The notes: generated by a model not told the origin, from the sequence alone. A stretch of DNA of 64,000 nucleotides from Xanthobacter sp. NM-59 (GCF_021401125.1 NZ_JACBFQ010000010.1:124001-188000), one strand, 5' to 3'. Shown: positions 36,824 to 45,606, counted from the first letter of the stretch. Made by a program: numbers and translations.

Positions 36824-37881
36824 TGGCGGCTCCAACGGGCCGCAGGTACAAGGGGCGGATCATCGGCGCGGCGGCAGGCGCCCTGTTGGCGCTCGCGGCA
36901 GGCGCGGCGGTTCTGGTGGGCTCGGCCTCCTCCAAGCCCACCGCCCTGCCGGAGCAGCCCGAGGCACTGATCGTCACGGCCACCCCCATCACCCGCTTCA
37001 AGATCGCCGAGGACGGCACCCGCTTCGGCGCGCTGAGCTTCCGCGGCGGGCTTGTGTTGAAATCCACCTATCCCGCGTTCGGCGGCATTTCGGGCTTCAG
37101 CCTGGGGAACGACAACCGCTTCGTCGCGGTCACCGATGCCGGCGTTTTCCTCTCCGGCCGGCTCGACCTGGAGGGCGGCAAGCCCACCGGCCTGTCCGAT
37201 GTGATGGCCGCGGCGCTGAAGGATGATGAAGGCCGCCTCCAGGCACAGCGCGGGCGCGGCGACAGCGAATCCCTCACCCTGACCCCCCAGGCCGCCTATG
37301 TGGGGCTGGAGAGCGTGAACGAGATCTGGCGCTATCCGCTCGATCCCAAGACCGGCACGCCGCTGGGGCAGGATGGCACCCGCGTGCCCGCCCCCATGGT
37401 GCGCGACCTGCGCTGGAATCTCGGGCTGGAGAGCCTGGCCTATGTCCGCTCCGGCCCGCTGAAGGGCGCGCTCATCGGCATCGGCGAGGATGGAATTCAG
37501 AAGGGCGAGGATCTGCCGGGCTACATCATCGGCGGGCCGCATCCCGGCCGTTTCACCATCACCAAGAGCGGCCCCTTCAACGCCACCGACCTCGCGCTCG
37601 CGCCCAATGGCGACATGTACTTGCTGGAACGCCATTTTTCACTGGCCACCGGCGTGCTGATGCAGCTGCGCCGCTTCGCCCTGGCAGAGGTGAAGCCGGG
37701 GGCGGTGCTGAGCGGCACCATTCTCGGCACCTTCGACAGCGGCTACGAGATCGACAATATGGAAGGGCTCGCGGTGACCACCAACGCCGCCGGCGAAACC
37801 CTGCTCACCATGATTTCCGACGATAATTTCAGCCCCCTCCAGCGCACCATCCTGCTGCGTTTCGCGGTGATTGCGGACTGA
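36823..37881 (+). CDS. phytase-like esterase family protein, exported
   Basis: A 352-aa protein of the phytase-like beta-propeller family (esterase-like activity of phytase). An N-terminal hydrophobic segment, IIGAAAGALLALAAGAAVLV, serves as signal or anchor. Blocks such as GGISGFSLGNDNRFVAVTD, LESLAYVRSGPLKGALIGI and NATDLALAPNGDMYLLERH are characteristic. The substrate is unknown. The ATG overlaps the cobT stop by one base (TGATG), so translation is coupled, although no link to cobalamin is known. Confidence 0.82.
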   Translation: MAAPTGRRYKGRIIGAAAGALLALAAGAAVLVGSASSKPTALPEQPEALIVTATPITRFKIAEDGTRFGALSFRGGLVLKSTYPAFGGISGFSLGNDNRFVAVTDAGVFLSGRLDLEGGKPTGLSDVMAAALKDDEGRLQAQRGRGDSESLTLTPQAAYVGLESVNEIWRYPLDPKTGTPLGQDGTRVPAPMVRDLRWNLGLESLAYVRSGPLKGALIGIGEDGIQKGEDLPGYIIGGPHPGRFTITKSGPFNATDLALAPNGDMYLLERHFSLATGVLMQLRRFALAEVKPGAVLSGTILGTFDSGYEIDNMEGLAVTTNAAGETLLTMISDDNFSPLQRTILLRFAVIAD

Positions 37882-38307
37882 AACACGCCCAACGCGCCCC
37901 GCAACGGCCCCTGCAGCGGCAAAATCCCATTCTGGGACACCGGGCGCGCCCACGCGGACCAAAGGCGAACAAAAGGCGCGCGAATCGCTTCCCAACGCCG
38001 GATCGCGCTTCGTTCCCGGCGCACGCGGACGTCCCGGCTGGCGGCACCACCCTAAAGCCCTGCTTGCGAGCGCGCCGGCCCCATGCTCGACTGCGCCGCC
38101 TGCCCGAGCTCACGCATCGGCAGGCCAGTTCCCCCGCGCCCCTGCCGGGACACCACCGGCGGAGTGCGGGCAGCCCGTCTCAAGGCGCGGCCCATGGGCC
38201 GCTTCGGCTTTTCATGGAAGCGCAGAAGCAGTCTATCCTTTTGTTTTTACGCGTTTCCTTCACGCGAACCGGTTCCCTCTTTGCGGGGAAGCGCTCTAGG
38301 AGATGAC
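37882..38307 (+). other. intergenic region before the SPFH gene
   Basis: About 425 bases. The last 70 are the dispersed repeat R3. The rest is G+C-rich with no supported gene. A promoter for the SPFH/NfeD pair must lie here or within the repeat. Confidence 0.5.
38241..38300 (+). repeat. dispersed intergenic repeat, best copy R3
   Basis: The most complete copy: TTGTTTTTACGCGTTTCC, TTCACGCGAACCGGTTCCC, then GCGGGGAAGCGCTCTAGG. The two halves are partly self-complementary around CGCG. Its last bases, AGG, form part of the AGGAG Shine-Dalgarno of the following gene. Confidence 0.85.
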
Positions 38308-39288
38308 ATGATCGAGATCGGCCCGAACCTGTTCGTGATCGTGCTCTTGGTGCTCGCCATCGCCATCGTCTTCGCCGGGGTGAAGACCGTGCCGCAGGGC
38401 TACGAATATACCGTCGAGCGCTTCCGCCGCTACACCAAGACCCTCAATCCCGGGCTCAACCTCATCGTTCCGTTCATCGACCGCATCGGCAACAAGGTGA
38501 ACGTGATGGAGCAGGTGCTGGACGTGCCGACCCAGGAGGTCATCACCAAGGACAATGCCACCGTCTCCGTGGATGGCGTCGCCTTCTTCCAGGTGTTCGA
38601 CGCGGCGCGCGCCTCCTATGAGGTGGCCCGGCTCGACACCGCCATCCTGGCCCTGACCATGACCAATATCCGCACCGTCATGGGCTCCATGGACCTCGAC
38701 CAGCTGCTGTCCCACCGCGACGAGATCAATGTGCGCCTGCTGGCCGTGGTGGACGCGGCGGCCTCTCCCTGGGGGGTGAAGATCAACCGCATCGAGATCA
38801 AGGACATCGTGCCGCCGGCGGACCTGGTGAATGCCATGGCCCGCCAGATGAAGGCCGAGCGCGAGAAGCGCGCTTCCATCCTGGAGGCCGAGGGCATGCG
38901 CCAGTCGGAGATCCTGAAGGCGGAAGGTCAGAAGCAGAGCCAGATCCTGGAGGCCGAGGGCCGGCGCGAGGCCGCCTTCCGCGACGCGGAGGCCCGCGAG
39001 CGCCTGGCGGAGGCCGATGCCCGCGCCACCCAGATGCTGTCCGCCGCCATAGAGAGCGGCGATCCGGCGGCGCTCAACTACTACATCGCCGAGAAATACG
39101 TGAAGGCGTTCGAGACCCTGGGCGCTTCCCCCAACCAGAAGGTGGTGCTGGTGCCTTATGAGGGCACGGCCCTGCTCTCCTCCCTCACTGGCATCGGCGA
39201 GATCGCCCGCGCCGCCTTCGGTTCGGAAACCACGCCGCCGCCCCGCCGCGGCCGCGCCACCGGCCCCACCGTTCCGCCCGGCGCGTGA
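38308..39288 (+). CDS. SPFH/band 7 (stomatin-like) membrane protein
   Basis: A 326-aa inner-membrane scaffold protein of the QmcA/stomatin type. One N-terminal membrane helix (FVIVLLVLAIAIVFAGV) is followed by the band 7 domain, from VPQGYEYTVERFRRY to about residue 200, then a Glu/Ala/Gln-rich coiled coil (KAEREKRASILEAEGMRQS and repeats ILEAEG/ILKAEG). These form large oligomers at membrane microdomains. It is followed after seven bases by nfeD, its usual partner. Confidence 0.92.
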   Translation: MIEIGPNLFVIVLLVLAIAIVFAGVKTVPQGYEYTVERFRRYTKTLNPGLNLIVPFIDRIGNKVNVMEQVLDVPTQEVITKDNATVSVDGVAFFQVFDAARASYEVARLDTAILALTMTNIRTVMGSMDLDQLLSHRDEINVRLLAVVDAAASPWGVKINRIEIKDIVPPADLVNAMARQMKAEREKRASILEAEGMRQSEILKAEGQKQSQILEAEGRREAAFRDAEARERLAEADARATQMLSAAIESGDPAALNYYIAEKYVKAFETLGASPNQKVVLVPYEGTALLSSLTGIGEIARAAFGSETTPPPRRGRATGPTVPPGA

Positions 39289-39295
39289 GGATCCC

Positions 39296-39736
39296 ATGCC
39301 ACTTCTGACCGATCTCGGGCCCTGGGCCTGGTTCATCCTCGGCGGGGTGCTGCTGGTGGCCGAGATCGCGGTGCCCGGCGCCTTCCTCCTGTGGCTGGGG
39401 CTGGCCGCCCTCGTCACCGGCGCTTTGTCCTATGCCGTGGACCTGTCCTGGCAGACCGAGGTGCTCGCTTTCGCCGCCTTGGCGGTGGTGGCGGTGCTGG
39501 TGGGGCGCAAGGTGTCCCCCGGTCCCGGCCACGCCTCCGACCGGCCGTTCCTGAACCGGCGGGCACAGGGCTTCGTGGGCCGGGTGTTCACCCTGGACGA
39601 GCCCATTGCGGGCGGCGTGGGACGGGTGCGCATCGACGATACGGTCTGGCGCATCACCGGCCCCGACCTTTCCGCCGGCACGGACGTGAAGGTGGTGGCG
39701 GTGGACGGCACCCTTCTGAAAGTGGAGGCGGCCTGA
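39296..39736 (+). CDS. NfeD-family membrane protein
   Basis: A 146-aa short NfeD protein with membrane segments near residues 10-30, 32-50 and 55-75, and a C-terminal OB-fold (FVGRVFTLDEPIAGGVG and VWRITGPDLSAGTDVKVVAV). NfeD and band 7 proteins are encoded as a pair and act together in membrane quality control. Confidence 0.9.
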   Translation: MPLLTDLGPWAWFILGGVLLVAEIAVPGAFLLWLGLAALVTGALSYAVDLSWQTEVLAFAALAVVAVLVGRKVSPGPGHASDRPFLNRRAQGFVGRVFTLDEPIAGGVGRVRIDDTVWRITGPDLSAGTDVKVVAVDGTLLKVEAA

Positions 39737-39754
39737 CCGTCTCCGGCAAAGAAA

Positions 39755-39783
39755 AACCCGCCGGAAGAGGCATCCGGCGGGTT
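39755..39783 (-). terminator. terminator of uppP
   Basis: An 11-bp stem, AACCCGCCGGA with TCCGGCGGGTT and a 7-base loop. On the minus strand it runs into TTTTTCTTT, so it ends uppP; it also lies just after nfeD and may act both ways. Confidence 0.85.
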
Positions 39784-39804
39784 GAAACACGAGGGGCCGG
39801 GCGC

Positions 39805-40611
39805 TCAACCCACCCAAGCGAGCCCGATCAGCCCGGCGATGCCCACCGCGATGCGCCACCAGCCGAACGGCTTGTAGCCGTGGCGGGACACGAAATCGAG
39901 CAGCGAGCGCACCACCATCACCGCCGCGCAGAAGGCCGCCACGAAGCCGATGGCGATCAGGATGCCGTCGTCGAAGGAGAGCGCGTTGCGGTTCTTGTAG
40001 AGGTCATAGGTGAAGGCGCCCAGCATGGTGGGCAGGGCCAGGAAGAAGGAGAATTCGGCCGCCGCCCGCTTGTCCACACCCATCAGCATGGCGCCGACGA
40101 TGGTGGAGCCCGAGCGCGACATGCCGGGGATCATGGCCAGGCACTGCCAGAAGCCGATCTTCAGCGCCACCTGCCATGGCAGGCCCATAGCGTTGTTGTA
40201 GCGCGGCTCCGGCACCACCTTGTCGATGAACAGCAGCACGATGCCGCCGAAGATCAGCGTGCAGCAGATAAGCACCGGCGTCTCGAACAGCACGCTCTTG
40301 ATGAAGCCGTGCGCCATCGCCCCGATCACCGCCGCCGGCAGGAAGGCCACCACCACGCCGATGACGAACCGCCGCGCCCCCGGGCTGGTGGGCAGCATCT
40401 TCGCCACCCGCACAAAGCGCTCGAAATAGACGGTGAGGATCGCCAGCACCGCGCCCAGCTGGATCAGCACCTCGAAGGTGCGCCCGGTGCTCTCGAAGCC
40501 CAGGAAATGGCCCAGCAGCAGCAGATGGGCGGTGGACGAGACGGGAATGAACTCGGTCAGGCCCTCCACGAGGCCGAGCACGAGCGCTTCAAACATGTCG
40601 CCGAGGGTCAT
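39805..40611 (-). CDS. uppP: undecaprenyl-diphosphatase UppP (BacA)
   Basis: This integral membrane enzyme dephosphorylates undecaprenyl diphosphate to recycle the lipid carrier of peptidoglycan. It is 268 aa from the ATG at 40611 and polytopic. The active-site motifs are [16 protein letters not shown] and [10 protein letters not shown]. Length and helix pattern are standard. Overproduction of such enzymes is known to give bacitracin resistance. Confidence 0.95.
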   Translation of the reverse strand: MTLGDMFEALVLGLVEGLTEFIPVSSTAHLLLLGHFLGFESTGRTFEVLIQLGAVLAILTVYFERFVRVAKMLPTSPGARRFVIGVVVAFLPAAVIGAMAHGFIKSVLFETPVLICCTLIFGGIVLLFIDKVVPEPRYNNAMGLPWQVALKIGFWQCLAMIPGMSRSGSTIVGAMLMGVDKRAAAEFSFFLALPTMLGAFTYDLYKNRNALSFDDGILIAIGFVAAFCAAVMVVRSLLDFVSRHGYKPFGWWRIAVGIAGLIGLAWVG

Positions 40612-41036
40612 GGGCTGAGAAGATCCGAAGGGAGAGGAAGCGGAATGGCGCACCCGGGCCGCCGGGCGCGCCATCCTGCGCGAAGAGCCATTAAGCCGCT
40701 CTTACGCCGCGCGCCAGCCATTCCGCAGAGGCACCCGGCTGCCGATTGAGGCCATGGCGGCATTTTGTGCGTTGCAAACGGTATGTTCGGACCACCCATG
40801 CCCATCTTCCGCGTCCCGCCCCCTTGCGAGGGCGCGGGCGGGGGTTCTACATGCGGCAAAAGACGCATTGGTTGGCGGCCGGGCTTGCGTTTCGCTCGCG
40901 GCGGCAAGGCGCGGCCTTCCCTTTCGGCACCGCGGCGCGGCATGCGCGAAATGGAACCAATCGGAAAGAATCCGTCACTAAACATGACCGGGCCGGGTGA
41001 GCGCGTGGCGCTCGAACGCCCCGGCGAAAGTGCCCC
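40612..41036. other. intergenic region between uppP and a GST gene
   Basis: About 425 bases separating divergent genes, so both promoters lie here. A G+C-rich imperfect hairpin is present near 40815-40845. I see no gene or repeat copy. Confidence 0.5.
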
Positions 41037-41726
41037 ATGTATCTGCACCATCATCCCTTCTGCCCCCATTCCCGCTTCGTTCGCCTGCTGCTCGCCGAGT
41101 ACGGGCTGGAACCGGAGCTTGTGGAAGAACGGGTGTGGGAGCGCCGGCCCGAATTCCTGGCCCTCAATCCCGCCGGTGAAACCCCGGTGATCGTGGAGGA
41201 GCAGTGCGCCTCCGTGCCCGGGGCCGGCATCATCGCCGAATATCTCGATGAAACCCGCGGCCTTGCCCTGGGCGACCACCGCCTGCTGCCCGATGCGCCC
41301 GCCGAGCGGGTGGAGGTGCGCCGGCTGACCTCGTGGTTCAACGAGAAGATGTACGTGGAATCCACCGAGCCGCTGGTGCGCGAGCGCATTCACAAGCGCT
41401 ATATGAACCGCCAGCAGGGCGGCGGCCCGCCGGATGCCACCGCGCTGCGCATGGCCCGCACCAATCTGCGCTATCATCTCAAATATATCGGCTGGCTCGC
41501 CAAGGCCCGCAAATGGCTCGCCGGCGGGCGGCTGAGCCAGGCGGACCTGGCGGCGGCCGCGCATCTGTCCGTCGCGGACTATCTGGGCGATGTCCCATGG
41601 GACGAGGACGAGCACGCACGGGACTGGTATGCGCGCATCAAGTCGCGCCCGACCTTCCGCGCGCTGCTGAGCGAGAGCATTCCCGGAATGCCCCCCTCCA
41701 AGACCTATGCGGATCTCGATTTCTGA
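41037..41726 (+). CDS. glutathione S-transferase family protein
   Basis: A 229-aa GST-fold protein. The thioredoxin-like N domain has HHHPFCPHSRFVRLLLAEY and the glutathione-binding FLALNPAGETPVIVEE with cis-Pro; the all-alpha C domain holds LAGGRLSQADLAAAAHLSV. The CPHS motif near residue 9 could be catalytic Cys, as in beta/omega GSTs. It overlaps or directly abuts queG. Confidence 0.87.
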   Translation: MYLHHHPFCPHSRFVRLLLAEYGLEPELVEERVWERRPEFLALNPAGETPVIVEEQCASVPGAGIIAEYLDETRGLALGDHRLLPDAPAERVEVRRLTSWFNEKMYVESTEPLVRERIHKRYMNRQQGGGPPDATALRMARTNLRYHLKYIGWLAKARKWLAGGRLSQADLAAAAHLSVADYLGDVPWDEDEHARDWYARIKSRPTFRALLSESIPGMPPSKTYADLDF

Positions 41727-42865
41727 AAACCCCGCCGACACCCGCCGCGCTGCGCGCCCGGCTTGAGGAGCTGGCCCGCGCCGAGGGCTTCGACGCCATC
41801 GGCATCGCCGACCCGCGCGCCATCGCTCCGGCCGGCGCCCGCCTCGCCCAATGGGTGGCGAGCGGCGCCCATGGCGACATGGGCTGGATGGCCGAGACCC
41901 TAGAGCGCCGCGCCGATCCCCTCGCTTTGTGGCCAGACATGCGGGCCGTGATCATGCTCGGCCTCAATTACGGACCCGAGCAGGACCCCCGTGCCGCGCA
42001 GGCGGACGCCATGACGGGCGCCCTCTCCGTCTATGCGCGGGGGGAGGATTATCACGAGATCATCAAGCCCAAGCTGAAGCGCATCGCCCGCGCCCTCCTC
42101 GCGGCGGCGGGCGAAGGGGACGTGAAGGTGTTCGTGGACACCGCCCCGCTCATGGAAAAGCCGCTGGCGGCAGCGGCCGGCCTCGGCTGGCAGGGCAAGC
42201 ACACCAATATGGTGTCGCGGGCGTTCGGCTCCTGGCTGTTCCTGGGCGCCATCGCCACCACCCTGGAGCTGCCCTTCGACACCGCGGAACGCGACCATTG
42301 CGGCTCCTGTCGCGCCTGTCTCGAGGCCTGCCCCACCGCCGCCTTTCCCGCGCCCTACCAGATCGACGCGCGGCGCTGCGTGTCCTACCTCACCATCGAG
42401 CTGAAGGGGCCCATCCCGCGCGATCTGCGCCCCCTCATCGGCAACCGCATCTATGGCTGCGACGATTGCCTTGCCGCCTGCCCCTGGAACAAGTTCGCGG
42501 TGGCCGGGCGCGAGGTGAAACTCGCGGCGCGGGCGGAGAACGAGGCGCCGCGCCTGCTGGACCTCGTGAGCCTGGACGATGCGGCCTTCCGCGCCCGCTT
42601 TCCCAAGAGCCCCATCAAGCGGGTGGGGCGCGATCGCTTCATCCGCAACGTGCTGATCGCCATGGGCAATTCCGGAGACGCGGGATTTGCGGAGGCCGCC
42701 GGCGCCCGGCTGGCCGACCCCTCGCCCCTGGTGCGGAGCGCGGCGGTGTGGGCGCTCGCGCGGCTGCTGCCCGTGGCGGATTTCCAGACCCTCGCCAGCC
42801 GCCACGCGCCATTGGAGGAAGACGCCGAGGTGAGGGGGGAATGGGACGCGGAAGGCGGCGCCTGA
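41723..42865 (+). CDS. queG: epoxyqueuosine reductase QueG
   Basis: This cobalamin-dependent iron-sulphur enzyme reduces epoxyqueuosine to queuosine in tRNA. About 380 aa if started at CTG 41723. Two 4Fe-4S clusters are seen in HCGSCRACLEACPTAAF and CDDCLAACPWNKF; FVDTAPLMEKPLA and GLGWQGKHTNMVS are family motifs; a C-terminal HEAT-like segment (ADPSPLVRSAAVWALARLL) follows. No ATG, GTG or TTG lies between the GST stop and the conserved start; the CTG forms CTGA with that stop. The nearest ATG is about 48 codons upstream inside the GST gene. Confidence 0.92.
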   Translation: MKTPPTPAALRARLEELARAEGFDAIGIADPRAIAPAGARLAQWVASGAHGDMGWMAETLERRADPLALWPDMRAVIMLGLNYGPEQDPRAAQADAMTGALSVYARGEDYHEIIKPKLKRIARALLAAAGEGDVKVFVDTAPLMEKPLAAAAGLGWQGKHTNMVSRAFGSWLFLGAIATTLELPFDTAERDHCGSCRACLEACPTAAFPAPYQIDARRCVSYLTIELKGPIPRDLRPLIGNRIYGCDDCLAACPWNKFAVAGREVKLAARAENEAPRLLDLVSLDDAAFRARFPKSPIKRVGRDRFIRNVLIAMGNSGDAGFAEAAGARLADPSPLVRSAAVWALARLLPVADFQTLASRHAPLEEDAEVRGEWDAEGGA

Positions 42866-43183
42866 CCCCCCATTTCCGCGCAGCAGCGCAGGGAAGACGC
42901 CGCCCGCTCGCCATCTGCGGGCGGGGCCACGAAGGCTCGACGACGCACCAAGGCCAATGCCAATGCCCCCGGCGCTGGACGCCTTCCGCCTTTCATCGAA
43001 ACGATGAAACAGCCCATCCTTGTGTTTTCCGGCGTTTCTTTCCCGCGCCGGTTGCCGGTTCGGCTCGAAACCGCGCGCGAGCGTTTCCCTGGCCGAGTGA
43101 ATCGGGGCGGGTGCGGTTGGAGGCGGGATCCTGATTCAGAATAGCTGAGGGGCGAAGGCCCGTATCGAAGCCCCCTCTCCAAT
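42866..43183 (+). other. intergenic region with repeat R4
   Basis: About 320 bases between queG and the transposase remnant. It contains the diverged repeat copy R4; nothing else could be assigned. Confidence 0.5.
43020..43088 (+). repeat. dispersed intergenic repeat, diverged copy R4
   Basis: TTGTGTTTTCCGGCGTTTC, TTTCCCGCGCCGGTTGCCGG, then CGCGAGCGTTTCC. It retains the order and spacing of R3 but with many substitutions; it is the least certain copy. Confidence 0.55.
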
Positions 43184-43575
43184 GATCCGCGCGAACGGAT
43201 CATTGCCGCCGCGCACGCCGGCGACACGAATCGGGATCTAACCGCCCGGTTCGGGGTTTCGATCTCGTCCGTGGTGAAGTGGCCGCAGCGCGCCCTCATC
43301 ATCAGGTGCCTCGCCGAAAACCCGCGCCTGACGCGGCACGGCATGAAGGCGGAGACGGGATCACCATGTCCCAGATGCCGTCTGGCGCTTCCTGCGCCGC
43401 CCGGCACCGCGCTCCCCGAGAAACGATGCCCGCCCCGTGGACAGGCCGGGCCGATATCGCTCGTCGCCACCTCAACGCCCGCGCGCCAGAAGCCGCACGA
43501 TCCGCAGCAGCCCGGCTTCATCGGCGAGAAGCGGATCACGACCAACATGGCCCGCCCAGAGCATTTCCGAGGGAC
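43181..43575 (+). pseudogene. degenerate IS630-type transposase
   Basis: The reading DPRERIIAAAHAGDTNRDL followed by TARFGVSISSVVKWPQR is the helix-turn-helix N terminus of IS630-family transposases. The next recognisable part, LIIRCLAENPRLT, follows without the usual intervening 25 or so residues, so there is a deletion. DAVWRFLRR is then in another frame, and DPQQPGFIGEKRITTNMARP corresponds to the family's DP..LVFIDETW..TNMA, with the catalytic Asp of FIDE changed to Gly. Terminal inverted repeats were not identified. The element is dead. Confidence 0.75.
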
Positions 43576-43814
43576 GCGCGAACCGGTGCGCCGGAGTGAA
43601 ACGTGCGAAATAACAGGCCAAACAACAGGCCAAGAGACTTCAGCGGCCCCCATGAAAGGCTGAATTGGCCTGTGGCTGGCGCACAGAAGGCGTGGACCTG
43701 AAAAACTTCGGCGGCACCGCCATCGCCCCCCGCCCGGCGCGCTCATGCGCGCACCGCGCCCGGCATCCCGAGTGGCACCATCGACGCGAACGGCTCACGC
43801 CCGGCCGATGCCGC

Positions 43815-44840
43815 TCACACCTTCTCGGTGGCCTCCAACGGCGCGTCCAAGGCGCGGCTTTTGGGGAAGACGACGCGCGCGCGGGTGCCGCCGGCGGCCC
43901 GGCGCGTCAGGCTCAGCTCACCGCCATGCAGGGTCGCCAGCGCCCGCACGATGGCAAGGCCCAGCCCGGCGCCACGGCCGCTCTTCACGTCCAGCCGGCT
44001 TTCGCGGTGGCGCGCGTCCTCCAGCGGCAGCTCGCGCTCGCTCACCCCGGCTCCGGTGTCCTCCACCGCCAGGAAGGGGGCGCCGCTGGCGTCGATACCA
44101 GTCACCAGCCGCACCTCGCCGTCCTGCGGCGTGAATTTCACCGCATTGGCCAACAGGTTGAGGATGATCTGGCGCACCGCCCGCTCATCGCCCCACAGCC
44201 GCGCGGGCGCGCCCTCGGCAGGCTCCACACGCAGGGTCAGGCGGCGGCTGGCGGCATCCGGCCGCAGCATGGCGAGGCACTCCTGCCCCAGCCGGCCCAG
44301 ATGTACCGGTGTTTCCAACAGAACCCGGTGCCCGCTCTCGATGCGCGCCAGATCCAGCAGATCGTCCGCCAGCGCCAGGAGATGCCGGCCGGAAGCGAGA
44401 ATGTCGCGGGCATAACCGCCATAAGCGGGCACGCGATGGGGGCCCAGCACCTCGTCCGCCATCATCTCGGAAAAACCCATCACCGTATTGAGCGGCGTGC
44501 GCAGCTCATGGCTCATCTCGGCCAGAAAGCGCGACTTGGCGAGATTGTCCGCCTCCGCTCGCGCGCGCGCGGCCTCCACGGCGGCGAGCCGGGCCTCAAG
44601 GCGGGCCCGCTCCTGGTCGAGACCGCGCGCCCAGGCGAGCGCGAACGCGCCCGCCGCCACCCCGGCGGCGCCAACCACGACCAGCGCCGCCACGCCGCCC
44701 CAGGCCAGCGCGGCGGCCCCCGCCCCGAGGGTGCCCACGGCAGCCGACAGCAAAGCGACCGGCACGGCGGAGCGCGCCGCGCCGTCCTGGCGGGCGGGAG
44801 CGGGCGACGGGGTCACCCGGGGCCGAACGGAGCCGTGCAT
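43815..44840 (-). CDS. membrane sensor histidine kinase
   Basis: A 341-aa kinase from the ATG at 44840. Two close hydrophobic segments lie near residues 26-70 (VALLSAAVGTLGAGAAALAW and VAALVVVGAAGVAAGAFAL), then a coiled linker. The HisKA H-box is FLAEMSHELRTPLNTVMGF; the N-box is NLLANAVKFTP; G1 is VEDTGAGV; G2 is GRGAGLGLAIVRALATLHGG. There is no sizeable extracellular sensor domain. No response regulator gene is adjacent, so the kinase is an orphan. Confidence 0.92.
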   Translation of the reverse strand: MHGSVRPRVTPSPAPARQDGAARSAVPVALLSAAVGTLGAGAAALAWGGVAALVVVGAAGVAAGAFALAWARGLDQERARLEARLAAVEAARARAEADNLAKSRFLAEMSHELRTPLNTVMGFSEMMADEVLGPHRVPAYGGYARDILASGRHLLALADDLLDLARIESGHRVLLETPVHLGRLGQECLAMLRPDAASRRLTLRVEPAEGAPARLWGDERAVRQIILNLLANAVKFTPQDGEVRLVTGIDASGAPFLAVEDTGAGVSERELPLEDARHRESRLDVKSGRGAGLGLAIVRALATLHGGELSLTRRAAGGTRARVVFPKSRALDAPLEATEKV

Positions 44841-45062
44841 GCGAAACCGTGGCGCTCCTGGGCGCCCCCCTGGCACGGGCGGCGCCGGAACCAACCGGCT
44901 GCCGCAGTGAATGAACCCATCAACGGGACCGTTCGACTCCTCGCCGAAAGGCGGTTAACGAAGCCTTAACGCTCCCCCGTCCAGGCTCGCCCGTCAACCG
45001 CCGCGATCTGGCCGGACCGGCGCCGGACGGCATTCCTGATACCGGCCTCCGGAGCGTTGGCC

Positions 45063-45111
45063 CGAGAGACCTGTCGAGAGACCTGTCGAGAGACCTGTTC
45101 CAGAGACCTGT
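45063..45111 (+). repeat. 12-nt tandem repeat in the nuclease leader
   Basis: Three exact copies of CGAGAGACCTGT followed by a fourth copy with a one-base insertion (TCCAGAGACCTGT), ending three bases before the nuclease ATG. Confidence 0.9.
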
Positions 45112-45114
45112 CCC

Positions 45115-45606
45115 ATGCGCATCATCGATGTGGTCGTCGCTCTCGCTTTGGTTCTGGCGGTTGGCTTCGTGGCCGAATGGCTGCAGCGCAAGGACGTATT
45201 CGCCGGTCCGGCACGGGTGGTGGATGGCGACACCCTGAAGCTCGACGGCCAGCGCATCCGCCTCCAGGGCATGGACGCGCCCGAGCTGGGCCAAAGCTGC
45301 CAGAGGGACGGGAAAGCCTGGCCGTGCGGCACCACGGCGCGCTTCGCTCTGGCGGAAATGGTGCAGCGGGGCGAGGTGTTCTGCACCGCATCGGGCCAGG
45401 ATGCCTACGGCCGGGCCCTGGCGCGCTGCACCGTGGACGGGGTGGACATCGCCGAGGAGCTGGTCCGCCAGGGCCTCGCCGTCGCCTATGGCCGCCATGG
45501 CTATGAGGCGGCCGAAGCCCAGGCGCGCGCCGCCCGGCGCGGCATGTGGGCCGGCACCTTCGAGAAGCCGCAGGACTATCGCGCCGCCCATCCCCGCACG
45601 GAGTAA
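45115..45606 (+). CDS. thermonuclease (SNase-like) family protein, membrane-anchored
   Basis: A 163-aa staphylococcal-nuclease-fold protein. An N-terminal hydrophobic helix, IIDVVVALALVLAVGFVAEW, is a signal or anchor. The OB-fold begins ARVVDGDTLKLDGQRIRLQG, with the Asp and Arg ligands, then MDAPELGQSC, and ends QDAYGRALARC and GLAVAYGRHGYEAAE. It is likely periplasmic. Its start lies right after a 12-nt tandem repeat. Confidence 0.88.
   Translation: MRIIDVVVALALVLAVGFVAEWLQRKDVFAGPARVVDGDTLKLDGQRIRLQGMDAPELGQSCQRDGKAWPCGTTARFALAEMVQRGEVFCTASGQDAYGRALARCTVDGVDIAEELVRQGLAVAYGRHGYEAAEAQARAARRGMWAGTFEKPQDYRAAHPRTE

Noticed and set aside
43665-44969. A 434-codon plus-strand open frame opposite the histidine kinase
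   Set aside because: Low-complexity shadow. The minus strand has intact H, N, G1 and G2 boxes.
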